Source of the DNA: G965197005 sp965197005
GTDB taxonomy: Bacteria; Pseudomonadota; Gammaproteobacteria; Pseudomonadales; Oceanobacteraceae
Direction of reading: 5' to 3'
Assembly (NCBI GenBank): GCA_965197005.1
Contig: OZ239982.1
Location: forward strand, 1,612,001 to 1,676,000
DNA length: 64,000 nucleotides
This document shows, piece after piece, positions 26,070 to 34,903 of the stretch; the stretch's first letter is position 1; every line of letters starts with the position of its first letter. A program made the position numbers and the translations under genes. The notes beneath the pieces were generated by a model. The model was not told where the DNA came from. It did not search any database and saw nothing but the letters and a program-made list of their open reading frames with translations.

Positions 26070-28280
26070 ATGCATGAAAACGTATCTGCTAAACGCTTAC
26101 TTATGTTTGTTTTATTGTGCGTTATACTCATCGGCGCTTTAATTATTTATGATAAACAGAATAGCTATTGGCTAGGGGTGAACTGGGAGCGTACGGTTTT
26201 AAAAAATGACGCAGAAAATGCACAACATAGCATGCCCGTTGCAAAAATAACGTATAGCAAAATCTCGCAATTAAAACCTGGAGATGTGTTAACTCATATA
26301 CAAAAAGATGGCGTATGGTTGCCGCTAGACTCTACATTTTTACTTGGTCTTTTAGGCGCAGCAAAATCGACTCAGCATCTAAATAGCGTTATACAGCTTG
26401 ATGGTTGGTTATACAATCATCGTAAGCAAGCTCACATTTTTAAACTAGCCGATAACCGCGTAGTGACAATTACTCCTAAAGCTATGCAATGGAAAGATTT
26501 AACAGGTGTTTTTTGGGGGCATAGAATTTTCTTTTATTTATGCGCCCTAATTGCTTTAGGCTGCATTTATATTTGCCAGAAAGTTAATAAAACGCCGTTT
26601 ATGCAGAATAAACAAATGATTTTAGTGCTTTCATTCATTGCTATGGGATTATGCGTGGTTGTAGGGCCTGTGAGTTTGGATAGGCTTTGGGGGGTTGAGC
26701 AAAATGAATTAAGCGTAAGATATAAACTATCTGTTTGCATTACCGCTGTTTATGTTTGGTCGTTACTTTGGTTATTGTTTAGCAATCCAATACATTTGGG
26801 TAAGCAACATCCTGTTTATTGGTTGATTTGGTGGCTGTTTTCAGGCTATTACGCACTAACCGTTTTGCTATTGATGCTTAATCACGATATTGCAATACGG
26901 CTTACGCATATCGCTTATGTTATTTTACCGATTATTATTTTAACTTTATTAGTGAACCAATGGGCTTTATCAATTAGAAGAAATGCACCACTGATTGATA
27001 AAATCGCGATTAAATCCGTAATTTTTTTAAATCTATTACTTGCTTTGTTCTATAGTGGTCATAATGCTTTGGTTCACGCACAATTTTTAGCCCAAGCGAA
27101 CCCAAATTTATTAAACAGTATTGTTAGCTTGATGGTCTCTTCAAGTATTATGGTATTAGTGTTTAGACAACATCTATACCGCATAACGTACTGGTGGTGG
27201 GTTCTTTACCCACTTACTGCTGGTGCAGTTATATTTCTCTTGGCTTTTTTTGTTAGTAGTAATTTTGGTCGCCATTACAATGCAATTAACTTGATTTTGA
27301 GTATTGCCCTTGCTTTTTTTGCCATTGCTATAACCGCGTTTTGGCATATTTATAAATTAATGCGTTTAAACTTAAATATTATCCAAAGGGCATCGTTGTC
27401 AGCTCAAGATATTGGCAATCTAGAGGAAGGATCTAACGCTTTTTGGCGCACGCAAAAAGCTATTTTTGCTCAGGCATTTCAATCGACCAATATTGATATT
27501 GTGAATATCAATGACAGCCCTGTGCTGCTAAAAAATAACGGTGAAGCCCTGCAAATTCAAATTCTCTCTAACAAGGCTTTATTCTTATCGCCCCCTGAAA
27601 ACGGGCGGCGGTTGTTTAATGAGCAAGATATAGAAATGGCTAAGTTGCTACGTGATTTAGCCATTGCTTCTCAACGAGAAAAAAACGCCATATTACAGGG
27701 CGAGGAACAAGCCCGCTTACAGGTTGCCAGTGACTTACATGATGATATTGGTAGCCGCTTACATCAATTAGCCAATGTAGGCACTGAAGAAACCACTAAA
27801 TACGCCCAACAAACCCTTGAGCAACTTAGAACCCTAACTCATGCCTTGCATAAAAAACAACAAAGTATCGAAGAGTTTTTTTCTGAAATTCAGCATGAGC
27901 TTCAGCGTCACGGTGAAGCCTATGATATAAATATTGGCATAGATATAAAAATTGATACAACAATGCAAGATAAGCAGCTTAACCCCATGAGCATTATGCA
28001 AATAAGAGCAATTTTAAGTGAACTAACACGCAATGGCTTACAACATGAAAATGTAGATACCATGACTCTTAATATCAAAGTAAATCCAGAGACAACCCAT
28101 ATAGACCTATATAATAATGGCACTATAACCCAAGTTGAAAATTGGATTGCAGGTGTGGGTACGGTCTCTATCAAGCGACGAGCAAATCAAATGCACGGGG
28201 AAATAAATTGGCTTGCTAATAGTGAAGGCGGCGCAACCGCTAAGTTGATTTTTAAAACACAAAAGTGGTTGGCGTTGTGA
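26070..28280 (+). CDS. multi-pass membrane sensor histidine kinase (HisKA_3 type), copy 2
   Basis: A 736-residue paralogue of the upstream kinase with the same plan: TM1, a periplasmic region with a PDZ-like LKPGDVLTHIQKDG stretch, a multi-helix membrane block, then DLHDDIGSRL (phosphoacceptor His557) and an HATPase domain. I start it at ATG 26070. In-frame GTG codons at 26043 and 26055 would overlap the upstream gene, the latter as GTGA, so translational coupling is likely. The sensor halves are diverged, whereas the last 290 nt of shared sequence are almost identical to copy 1, which indicates recent gene conversion. Confidence 0.85.
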   Translation: MHENVSAKRLLMFVLLCVILIGALIIYDKQNSYWLGVNWERTVLKNDAENAQHSMPVAKITYSKISQLKPGDVLTHIQKDGVWLPLDSTFLLGLLGAAKSTQHLNSVIQLDGWLYNHRKQAHIFKLADNRVVTITPKAMQWKDLTGVFWGHRIFFYLCALIALGCIYICQKVNKTPFMQNKQMILVLSFIAMGLCVVVGPVSLDRLWGVEQNELSVRYKLSVCITAVYVWSLLWLLFSNPIHLGKQHPVYWLIWWLFSGYYALTVLLLMLNHDIAIRLTHIAYVILPIIILTLLVNQWALSIRRNAPLIDKIAIKSVIFLNLLLALFYSGHNALVHAQFLAQANPNLLNSIVSLMVSSSIMVLVFRQHLYRITYWWWVLYPLTAGAVIFLLAFFVSSNFGRHYNAINLILSIALAFFAIAITAFWHIYKLMRLNLNIIQRASLSAQDIGNLEEGSNAFWRTQKAIFAQAFQSTNIDIVNINDSPVLLKNNGEALQIQILSNKALFLSPPENGRRLFNEQDIEMAKLLRDLAIASQREKNAILQGEEQARLQVASDLHDDIGSRLHQLANVGTEETTKYAQQTLEQLRTLTHALHKKQQSIEEFFSEIQHELQRHGEAYDINIGIDIKIDTTMQDKQLNPMSIMQIRAILSELTRNGLQHENVDTMTLNIKVNPETTHIDLYNNGTITQVENWIAGVGTVSIKRRANQMHGEINWLANSEGGATAKLIFKTQKWLAL

Positions 28281-28290
28281 TTTTACCTTA

Positions 28291-28393
28291 CCCGAAGTAC
28301 GAGTGACGAAGTAATCTCCAGCAAGTTACGCTGCTGTTGTTTAAACCACCGTGCTAGCCCTAGGGAGATTGCTTCACGGTGTTCGCAAGTCGA
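28291..28393. repeat. imperfect dispersed-type inverted repeat element
   Basis: Arms GAAGTAATCTCC (28308-28319) and GGAGATTGCTTC (28364-28375) differ at one position, with related outer sequence (CGAAGTACGAGTGAC and CGGTGTTCGCAAG). This resembles the short palindromic repeats scattered through many bacterial genomes. It fills the gap between the second kinase and the convergent AAA/nuclease gene and might act as a terminator. Confidence 0.6.
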
Positions 28394-28400
28394 TTCAGAC

Positions 28401-29936
28401 CTACAGGCTTTCCCACTCAAAACCGGTAATATTACGTGCTTGCTCGTCAAAATTAATGCCCACTAAATAAATATTACTGCCCTCGTTTAAATAGCGCTGG
28501 TGGTATTGGTTGGCTTTGATTTGTGCCAGCGCATTTTCTGTGCCGACTTTAAATTCAAAGATATAACGGTTGTTGTTGATTAAAATGCTCATGTCCAACC
28601 TGCCTTTATTGGTGCTTTGCTCAGTTGAGACAGGCACGCCCATAGAGCAAAGGTAGATATAAATAACGCTGGCATAAAAGCCCTCGTAGGCAGGTAGGTT
28701 GTTGTTGGTGAAGTTCTCATAGGGAATTGAGGCAAACATGGCTTCAAGGGCTTGTTTAAAGTCATCGGGTTTGCCTGCAAATAAAGCACGAAAGCCACTT
28801 TGCTGATGCGTCACACGCTCGCTTGGGCTGGCTAAAAACAAATCTAAAATTGCCCCATTTAAACTTAATCTTATTTCTTTATTGGGTATGGTTAAAGAAT
28901 ATAATCTACCGCCTAAAGGGTTGGGTATGACTTTATCTATGGTCAAATAGCCTGATTGCAATAACAACACTTCTAAGTTGATGTTGTCTATATCAAAGCT
29001 ATCAAGCAGTTCTTTACCTACTTGTACGTCATCTAACTTGGGTAGGTAATAGTTGTTTTTTTTAATCAGCTCAATTAAAAAAGTCGGTGTGCCGGTACTA
29101 AACCAGTAGTTTTCGTAAACATGCTCGGCTCTAATAAACAGCAAAATATCAAAGGGGTTATAGACTTTATCTTGTAAAAAGTTGTAGCCGTTGTACCAGA
29201 GTTTTAACTCGGCTAAATCCACCCCCTGTAAAAAGGGTTTAAAGCTGGTTTCTATGTCGTTTTGGGTGTAACCGCAGATATTCCCAAATTTAGGGCTAAG
29301 GCTGATGTCTTCTAGGTTGTTTAACCCTGAAAATAAAGAGACTTTAGAGAATTTACTGACCCCTGTGATAAACACAAATTTAATATGCTGGTCATTGTCT
29401 TTAATGACACTATAAAAACCTCGTAGCATATCTCGGGCGTAGTTTGCCATGTCTTTGTTGGTGATGTTATCTAGCAAGGGTTTGTCGTATTCGTCGATTA
29501 ATATCACAACCCTTTGTTGGTATTTTTTGTGGGCTTTTGTGATTAGGGTTTTAAAGCACGATGAGGGGTTTTGCTGTGGCTCACACTCAATGCCTAAGCG
29601 GTCTTGATTATATCTAATAATATCTTGAAAGGCTTGTACAATCCCGTCTTTATTAAATAACTCCCCTGAAAAGCTGATATGAATAACGGGGTAAGGTACG
29701 TCAAAGTTGTGTTTATTTTCTATAAAAAGCCCATTAAACAGTTCTTTTCTACCCTCAAAAATGCTTTTTAAGGTGTCTAAAAACAGGCTTTTACCAAAGC
29801 GGCGAGGACGGGCTAAAAAGATGTATTGATAGCTGTTAATTAAATCGTAAGCAATTTGGGTTTTGTCGATATAAAGATAATCGTCTTCTCGTATTTTGCT
29901 TAGCGTTTGTATGCCGATGGGGAGTTTTTGTGTCAT
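28401..29936 (-). CDS. AAA-ATPase-like / PD-(D/E)XK nuclease family protein
   Basis: A 511-residue protein of the widespread, often multicopy AAA-ATPase_like + PDDEXK_9 family. It opens with the family signature LPIGIQTLSKIREDDYLYIDKT. The Walker A is ARPRRFGKSLF (Lys49), and Walker B reads VVILIDEYDKPL. A nuclease-like C-terminal domain (about 390-511) contains LDMSILINNNRYIFEFKVG with the D...ExK pattern. Function is not established; roles in mobile DNA or defence have been suggested. A 3' fragment of a second copy is at 13674-13789. Repeat elements lie on both sides, so it is probably part of a mobile or recombining unit. Confidence 0.85.
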   Translation of the reverse strand: MTQKLPIGIQTLSKIREDDYLYIDKTQIAYDLINSYQYIFLARPRRFGKSLFLDTLKSIFEGRKELFNGLFIENKHNFDVPYPVIHISFSGELFNKDGIVQAFQDIIRYNQDRLGIECEPQQNPSSCFKTLITKAHKKYQQRVVILIDEYDKPLLDNITNKDMANYARDMLRGFYSVIKDNDQHIKFVFITGVSKFSKVSLFSGLNNLEDISLSPKFGNICGYTQNDIETSFKPFLQGVDLAELKLWYNGYNFLQDKVYNPFDILLFIRAEHVYENYWFSTGTPTFLIELIKKNNYYLPKLDDVQVGKELLDSFDIDNINLEVLLLQSGYLTIDKVIPNPLGGRLYSLTIPNKEIRLSLNGAILDLFLASPSERVTHQQSGFRALFAGKPDDFKQALEAMFASIPYENFTNNNLPAYEGFYASVIYIYLCSMGVPVSTEQSTNKGRLDMSILINNNRYIFEFKVGTENALAQIKANQYHQRYLNEGSNIYLVGINFDEQARNITGFEWESL

Positions 29937-30004
29937 AACCGTTTCCTGCCGTTGGGTTGTAAAGAGTATACAAACAATGCAAGACCGAGTAAAACCCCTG
30001 GATC

Positions 30005-30286
30005 AGAGGACAGAGGACAGAGGACAGAGGTTTTACCCAGCCCCATGCTCCGCATGGTGCTGGGCAGAGGACAGAGGACAGAGGACAGAGGACAGAGGAC
30101 AGAGAACAGAGGACAGAGGACAGAGGACAGAGGACAGAGGACAGAGGACAGAGGACAGAGGACAGAGGACAGAGGACAGAGGACAGAGGACAGAGGACAG
30201 AGGACAGAGGACAGAGGACAGAGGACAGAAGACAGAAGACAGAGGACAGAAGACAGAGGACAGAAGACAGAGGACAGAAGACAGAG
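30005..30286. repeat. heptanucleotide tandem array, GACAGAG type (about 35 copies in two blocks)
   Basis: A short block (30005-30029, three to four units) and a long block (about 30065-30286, about 31 units). The units are mostly GACAGAG, with GACAGAA units appearing near the right end. The blocks are separated by a palindromic element. The array begins 68 nt upstream of the AAA/nuclease gene start and ends close to the nqrF stop. It has the same heptamer family as the array after nhaB. Confidence 0.95.
30029..30065. repeat. palindromic element, copy 2
   Basis: GGTTTTACCCAGC, then the CCATGC-TCC-GCATGG core, then TGCTGGGC. It lies between the short and long heptamer blocks and is a direct repeat of copy 3 at 30286-30322. 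Confidence 0.85.
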
Positions 30287-30322
30287 GTTTTACCCAGCCC
30301 CATGCTCCGCATGGTGCTGGGC
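30286..30322. repeat. palindromic element, copy 3
   Basis: It matches copy 2 in the same orientation and closes the long heptamer array on its nqrF side. It is followed by CCTGA/ACCTGAT-type short repeats (30334-30372) that reach nqrF, echoing the CCTGA-rich stretch after copy 1 at 13652-13674. Confidence 0.85.
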
Positions 30323-30375
30323 AGAGGTCAAGGACTGAACCCTGATACCTGATACCTGATCCCTGCCCCCCCTGA

Positions 30376-31599
30376 TTAGCCGCCAAAATCATCAAGCAGA
30401 ATATTGTCTCGTTCAACACCTAAGGATTCTAGCATGTCGATGACGCATTTATTCATTATTGGCGGACCACACATGTAATATTCGCAATCTTCTGGCGCTT
30501 TGTGGTCTTTTAAGTATTGTTCATATAGTACATTGTGAATAAAGCCTGTTAAGCCTTCCCAGTTGTCTTCTGGTTGTGGGTCTGAAAGTGCAACATGCCA
30601 TTGAAAATTCTCATTTTCTTCAGCGAGCTTATTGTATTCATCTGCATAAAATAACTCGCGCAAAGAACGTGCGCCATACCAAAAGCTCATTTTACGTTTG
30701 GAGTTAAGACGCTTTAGCTGATCAAAAATATGTGAGCGCATGGGTGCCATACCAGCTCCTCCACCAATAAAGACCATTTCGTTGTCGGTATCGCGTGCAA
30801 AAAACTCACCAAAAGGTCCATAAACGGTTACTTTATCGCCCGGCTTTAGGTTGAATACCCAAGAAGACATAATACCTGCGGGAATGCCTTGTGATTTAGG
30901 GGGAGGAGTGGCAATACGTATATTAAATTTAACCAAGCCTTTTTCTTCTGGGTAGTTTGCCATAGAGTAGGCACGAATGGTGGTTTCTGTGTTTACTGCT
31001 TTTATGTCAAAAAACCCAAAATGTTCCCAATCTCCACGATATTCTTCTGCAATATCAAAGTCGCTGTAGTTAATTTCATAAGGTGGGCATTCTAATTGTA
31101 CATAGCCGCCAGCACGAAAGTTGACATTTTCTCCTTCAGGTAGCTTTAGGGTTAACTCTTTGATAAATGTCGCCATATTGGGGTTAGATTCAACAGTGCA
31201 TTCCCATTTTTTAACGCCAAACACTTCTTCTGGCACTTGAATTTTCATGTCTTCTTTTACTGGAGTTTGGCAGGATAAACGCCAACCTTCACGTTCATCA
31301 CGACGGGTGAAGTGGGATTCTTCTGTTGGTAACATGGAGCCACCACCTGCAAATACTTGACACTTACATTGGGCGCAAGTCCCCCCTCCTCCACAGGCGG
31401 AGGATAAAAATACATCATTACTGGCGAGGGTTTGTAACAGTTTGCCTCCTGATTCTGCTTCTATTATTTTTTCACCATTAATTTCAATTTTAATGCTGCC
31501 AGTGCTCACTAGTTGAGAGCGTGCTGATAAGATAATTGCCACCAGTAAGAGGACAATTAGGGTAAACATGATAACCCCTAGAATAATTTGCATATCCAT
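30376..31599 (-). CDS. nqrF: Na+-translocating NADH:quinone reductase subunit F
   Basis: A 407-residue NADH-oxidising subunit. It has an N-terminal membrane anchor (about 5-24) and a 2Fe-2S ferredoxin domain with Cys69, Cys75, Cys78 and Cys110 (CGGGGTCAQC). An FAD domain (RAYSMANYP) and an NADH domain (FIGGGAGMAPMRSH, YMCGPPIMNKC) follow. Electrons pass from NADH through FAD and 2Fe-2S into the complex. It is the last gene of the nqrABCDEF operon, 12 nt after nqrE. The usual downstream apbE and nqrM genes are absent; short repeats begin directly after the stop. Confidence 0.97.
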   Translation of the reverse strand: MDMQIILGVIMFTLIVLLLVAIILSARSQLVSTGSIKIEINGEKIIEAESGGKLLQTLASNDVFLSSACGGGGTCAQCKCQVFAGGGSMLPTEESHFTRRDEREGWRLSCQTPVKEDMKIQVPEEVFGVKKWECTVESNPNMATFIKELTLKLPEGENVNFRAGGYVQLECPPYEINYSDFDIAEEYRGDWEHFGFFDIKAVNTETTIRAYSMANYPEEKGLVKFNIRIATPPPKSQGIPAGIMSSWVFNLKPGDKVTVYGPFGEFFARDTDNEMVFIGGGAGMAPMRSHIFDQLKRLNSKRKMSFWYGARSLRELFYADEYNKLAEENENFQWHVALSDPQPEDNWEGLTGFIHNVLYEQYLKDHKAPEDCEYYMCGPPIMNKCVIDMLESLGVERDNILLDDFGG

Positions 31600-31611
31600 A
31601 ATTTCTCCTTA

Positions 31612-32226
31612 TTAAAGTGACACGCCAGAAAATGACATAAATCCAAGTGCCATTAGTCCTGCGCTCATAAAGGTAATACCCAAGCCTTGCAGTCCGTCAG
31701 GTACATCGCTGTATTTGAGTTTTTCACGAATGCCTGCAAGGGCAATGATTGCTAATGCCCAACCTGTGCCTGCGCCTAAGCCATATACGCTACTTTCTGC
31801 AAAGTTATAATCTCTCTCTACCATAAATAGAGAGCCTCCCATAATGGCACAGTTTACGGTAATTAAGGGTAAAAATACGCCTAGTGCGTTATATAGTGCA
31901 GGCACATATTTGTCTAAGAACATTTCTAAAATCTGAACTATCGCGGCGATAACGCCAATGTAGGTTAATAAACCAAGAAAACTTAAGTCTACATTTGCTA
32001 AGCTGGGATCTGCCCAAGCTAGTGCGCCTTCTTTTAATAGGTAGGTATAAAAGAGGTTGTTTACAGGTACGGTAATCCCCATTACGATAATAACGGCAAC
32101 ACCTAGACCAATAGAGGTGGATATTTTTTTAGATATTGCTAAAAAAGTACACATACCAAGGAAAAATGACAGTGCCATATTTTCTACAAATACGGCGGTA
32201 ATGAATAAGCTAATATAGTGTTCCAT
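31612..32226 (-). CDS. nqrE: Na+-translocating NADH:quinone reductase subunit E
   Basis: A 204-residue integral membrane subunit with six helices. It begins with the family signature MEHYISLFITAVFVENMALSF and includes the metal-centre cysteine regions GMCTF and NCAIMGGSL. With NqrD it forms the intramembrane iron centre that carries electrons across the membrane. Its start overlaps the last base of the nqrD stop, so the genes are translationally coupled. Confidence 0.97.
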   Translation of the reverse strand: MEHYISLFITAVFVENMALSFFLGMCTFLAISKKISTSIGLGVAVIIVMGITVPVNNLFYTYLLKEGALAWADPSLANVDLSFLGLLTYIGVIAAIVQILEMFLDKYVPALYNALGVFLPLITVNCAIMGGSLFMVERDYNFAESSVYGLGAGTGWALAIIALAGIREKLKYSDVPDGLQGLGITFMSAGLMALGFMSFSGVSL

Positions 32227-32897
32227 TAGTGGGTTTCCTCGCCTTCGGTATTGGGTAGTATTTTAAATTGCGGTTCTTCTACCTGTTCTTTTTTGTAGGT
32301 CCGCAAACCCCAGATTAGTAAACCTATAATAAAAAATGCTGATGGTGGCAAAAGTAATAGACCATTTGGTACGTACCAACCGCCTTCGGTGGTTAGGGTT
32401 AGTATTTGTATGCCAAATAAAGAGCCTGAGCCTAATAGTTCACGAACGGTGGCAATACAGATTAAAATGAGTGAGTAGCCTAGACCATTACCAATTCCGT
32501 CAAAAAAACTCAATACCGGTGGGTTTTGCATGGCAAAGGCTTCTGCCCTACCCATAACAATACAGTTGGTAATAATTAATCCTACAAATACGGATAACTT
32601 TTTGCTGACTTCATAGGTGTAGGCTTTAAGTATTTGATCGACCACAATGACCAGTGAGGCAATAACTATCATTTGTACAATAATCCGAATGCTGCTGGGT
32701 ATGTGCTTACGAATAAGCGATACACCTACATTAGAAAATGCCGTTACTAAGGTAAGTGCTACACACATGACTAAGGTAACATTTAAGCTGGCGGTAACTG
32801 CCAGTGCGGAACAAATGCCTAATATTTGTAAGGCGATGGGGTTCTTCCCTAATAGTGGTTCTGTGACCACTTCTTTTATTTCTTTCATTGTTGCCAT
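32226..32897 (-). CDS. nqrD: Na+-translocating NADH:quinone reductase subunit D
   Basis: A 223-residue six-helix membrane subunit, homologous to NqrE in inverted topology. Family features are LGICSALAVTASL near the N-terminus and the ITNCIVMGRAEAFAM motif with the conserved Cys. It ends in a short charged tail. It starts 1 nt from the nqrC stop inside the operon. Confidence 0.97.
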   Translation of the reverse strand: MATMKEIKEVVTEPLLGKNPIALQILGICSALAVTASLNVTLVMCVALTLVTAFSNVGVSLIRKHIPSSIRIIVQMIVIASLVIVVDQILKAYTYEVSKKLSVFVGLIITNCIVMGRAEAFAMQNPPVLSFFDGIGNGLGYSLILICIATVRELLGSGSLFGIQILTLTTEGGWYVPNGLLLLPPSAFFIIGLLIWGLRTYKKEQVEEPQFKILPNTEGEETH

Positions 32898-32898
32898 A

Positions 32899-33696
32899 TT
32901 AATCTCTCTGCGCTTTAAGGTGCTTTAAAAATCCACCTAATTGTTCATCACTTAACCAAAACCGTACTAGACGATTGACTCCACGAGTGGTTAAAGTTGC
33001 ACCGCTTAATCCATCAACCTTATGCAAATCTCCTTTAGCGGCATGACCTTTAATCACTTCAATGGCTAATTGGTGGTCTTGGGTATAGACCTGCTTGCCT
33101 TTCCAGTTTGCTTTCCATTTTGGATTATCAACTTCACCACCTAGCCCTGGCGTTTCTGCATGGGAATAAAAGCCTATCCCTGAGACGGTGGTTAAGTCGC
33201 CTTCTAGGGCAATAAATCCATATAGCGTTGACCATAGACCATAACCATGAATGGGTAAGATAATTTTATCTAGCTTGTTGTCTTTGTTTAGAAGATAAAC
33301 CGCTGCGTATTTTTCTAAACGATTAATTTTAGCAGGGTCACTGCCTCCTTTTAATGATTTAGAAATGCTTGCTTTGGTGGCTGATTTTTTTTGCTCAAAT
33401 TCATCAGGATTTAAGCCTGCTTTACGAATTTCTTGCAGTTCTTCGGCGTTTGCATAAAGCCCTGTACGTAAGTTGACAATACGAGTTTCAATGGCTTTGA
33501 ACTGTTCGTCTATGGATACGTTGGGTTGTAAAATACCTGCTGCTGCTAAAATATTACTACGCATATCTTGCAGTTTGTTGGCTTTTTGAACAGGTCTTAA
33601 TGATACTGCCGCCCCTGCAACAAAAACAGAACAAACCAAGCATAAGAGTATGGCTACAAATAAAGTTTTACCGATGGAATCATTATTACTGGACAC
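32899..33696 (-). CDS. nqrC: Na+-translocating NADH:quinone reductase subunit C
   Basis: A 265-residue membrane-anchored flavoprotein subunit. I start it at GTG 33696, which has a strong GGAGG site 7 nt upstream, not at an ATG deep inside nqrB. It has one N-terminal helix (about 10-33) and an FMN-binding domain. The covalent FMN attachment motif is SGATLTT with Thr234. The start lies inside the last codons of nqrB (11-nt overlap), giving translational coupling. Attachment of FMN needs the ApbE flavin transferase, whose gene is not in this window. Confidence 0.95.
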   Translation of the reverse strand: MSSNNDSIGKTLFVAILLCLVCSVFVAGAAVSLRPVQKANKLQDMRSNILAAAGILQPNVSIDEQFKAIETRIVNLRTGLYANAEELQEIRKAGLNPDEFEQKKSATKASISKSLKGGSDPAKINRLEKYAAVYLLNKDNKLDKIILPIHGYGLWSTLYGFIALEGDLTTVSGIGFYSHAETPGLGGEVDNPKWKANWKGKQVYTQDHQLAIEVIKGHAAKGDLHKVDGLSGATLTTRGVNRLVRFWLSDEQLGGFLKHLKAQRD

Positions 33697-34900
33697 GTTG
33701 TAACCTCCGCTTAATATTCGCTTGTACCACAAAATAGTCAAATAAAGGTGCAAATAGGTTGGCAAATAAAATGGCTAACATCATGCCCTCTGGATAGGCT
33801 GGATTAATCACTCGTATCATTACGACCATAAAGCCTATTAGTGCACCGTAGGCATAACGACCTTTGTTGGTCATCGCTGCGGATACGGGGTCGGTCGTCA
33901 TAAAAAAGAGTCCGAAAGCAAAGCCGCCAAGCACTAAATGCCAATGCCAAGGCATGGCAAACATCTGATTGCTGTCTGAGCCTATAAAGTTAAATAGGTA
34001 GCTGGTGGCAATCATGCTTAATAATGTTGCTAAGACAATACGCCAAGAGGCTATCTGCATAATAAGTAAAACAATGCCTCCTATGGCTATGGCTAGGGTG
34101 CTGGTTGCGCCAACAGAGCCTTGTATAAAGCCTAAGAAAGCGTCTAACCAAGAAACGCCATTGTTTATAATGTTGTTAATACCGCCTTCTGCTGCCCAAC
34201 TAAGTGGTGTTGCACCAGAAAAACCGTCAGCGGCAGTCCATACTTTATCGCCAGAAAGTTGTGCTGGGTAGGCAAAGAATAAAAAGGCTCGTCCTGTTAA
34301 TGCGGGATTTAAAAAGTTTTTGCCTGTACCGCCAAATACTTCTTTACCAATGACGACACCAAAACTAATGCCTAGAGCGACCTGCCATAGGGGTATGGTT
34401 GGCGGTAAAATCAAGGAGAATAAGACGGAGGTAACAAAGAAACCTTCATTCACTTCATGCTTGCGCACAACGGCAAATAATACTTCCCAAAAACCTCCAA
34501 CCATAAAGGTTACCGCATAAATGGGTAGATAGTACCAAGCACCTAGAATAAAGTTATCCCAAATACTGGCTGGGTTATGTGCGCCTCCTCCAAAGAGTAC
34601 AATAAAAAATTCACGCCAATTTTCTATGGCAGATATGCCGCTGGCACTGGCTATTGCTGTATTGGCTTGTAAACCTACGTTGTACATTCCAAAAAACATG
34701 GCGGGAAAAGTACATATCCAAACGGTAATCATAATCCGTTTAAGGTCTATGGCATCACGCACGTGCGCATTGCTTTTGGTTACATTAGGTGGCGAATAAA
34801 GCCCTGTGTCTATGGCTTCATACAGTGGATACAGTTTTTCTAATTTGCCACCTTTAACAAAGTGCGGCTCTATACTATCTAAAATACTTCTTAAACCCAT
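33686..34900 (-). CDS. nqrB: Na+-translocating NADH:quinone reductase subunit B
   Basis: A 404-residue integral membrane subunit with about ten helices and a second covalent FMN motif, SGAT with Thr231. It also holds riboflavin and the Na+ path in known complexes. The N-terminal segment (LRSILDSIEPHFVKGGKLEKLYP) and the long KEVFGGTGKNFLNPALTGRAF stretch are typical. It lies 3 nt after nqrA. Confidence 0.97.
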   Translation of the reverse strand: MGLRSILDSIEPHFVKGGKLEKLYPLYEAIDTGLYSPPNVTKSNAHVRDAIDLKRIMITVWICTFPAMFFGMYNVGLQANTAIASASGISAIENWREFFIVLFGGGAHNPASIWDNFILGAWYYLPIYAVTFMVGGFWEVLFAVVRKHEVNEGFFVTSVLFSLILPPTIPLWQVALGISFGVVIGKEVFGGTGKNFLNPALTGRAFLFFAYPAQLSGDKVWTAADGFSGATPLSWAAEGGINNIINNGVSWLDAFLGFIQGSVGATSTLAIAIGGIVLLIMQIASWRIVLATLLSMIATSYLFNFIGSDSNQMFAMPWHWHLVLGGFAFGLFFMTTDPVSAAMTNKGRYAYGALIGFMVVMIRVINPAYPEGMMLAILFANLFAPLFDYFVVQANIKRRLQRVQ

Positions 34901-34903
34901 GTT

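Noticed and set aside
30005..30286. CRISPR array
   Set aside because: Units are 7 nt and contiguous with no unique spacers, and no cas genes are present.
29836..30419. Several ORFs of 128-158 codons across the second heptamer array
   Set aside because: Same artefact: TEDRGQR- or LSSVLCP-type heptapeptide repeats from a 7-nt unit, on both strands at once.
32899..33765. Long NqrC from an ATG inside nqrB
   Set aside because: The GTG at 33696 has a strong Shine-Dalgarno and gives the usual NqrC N-terminus; the extra residues are nqrB in another frame.
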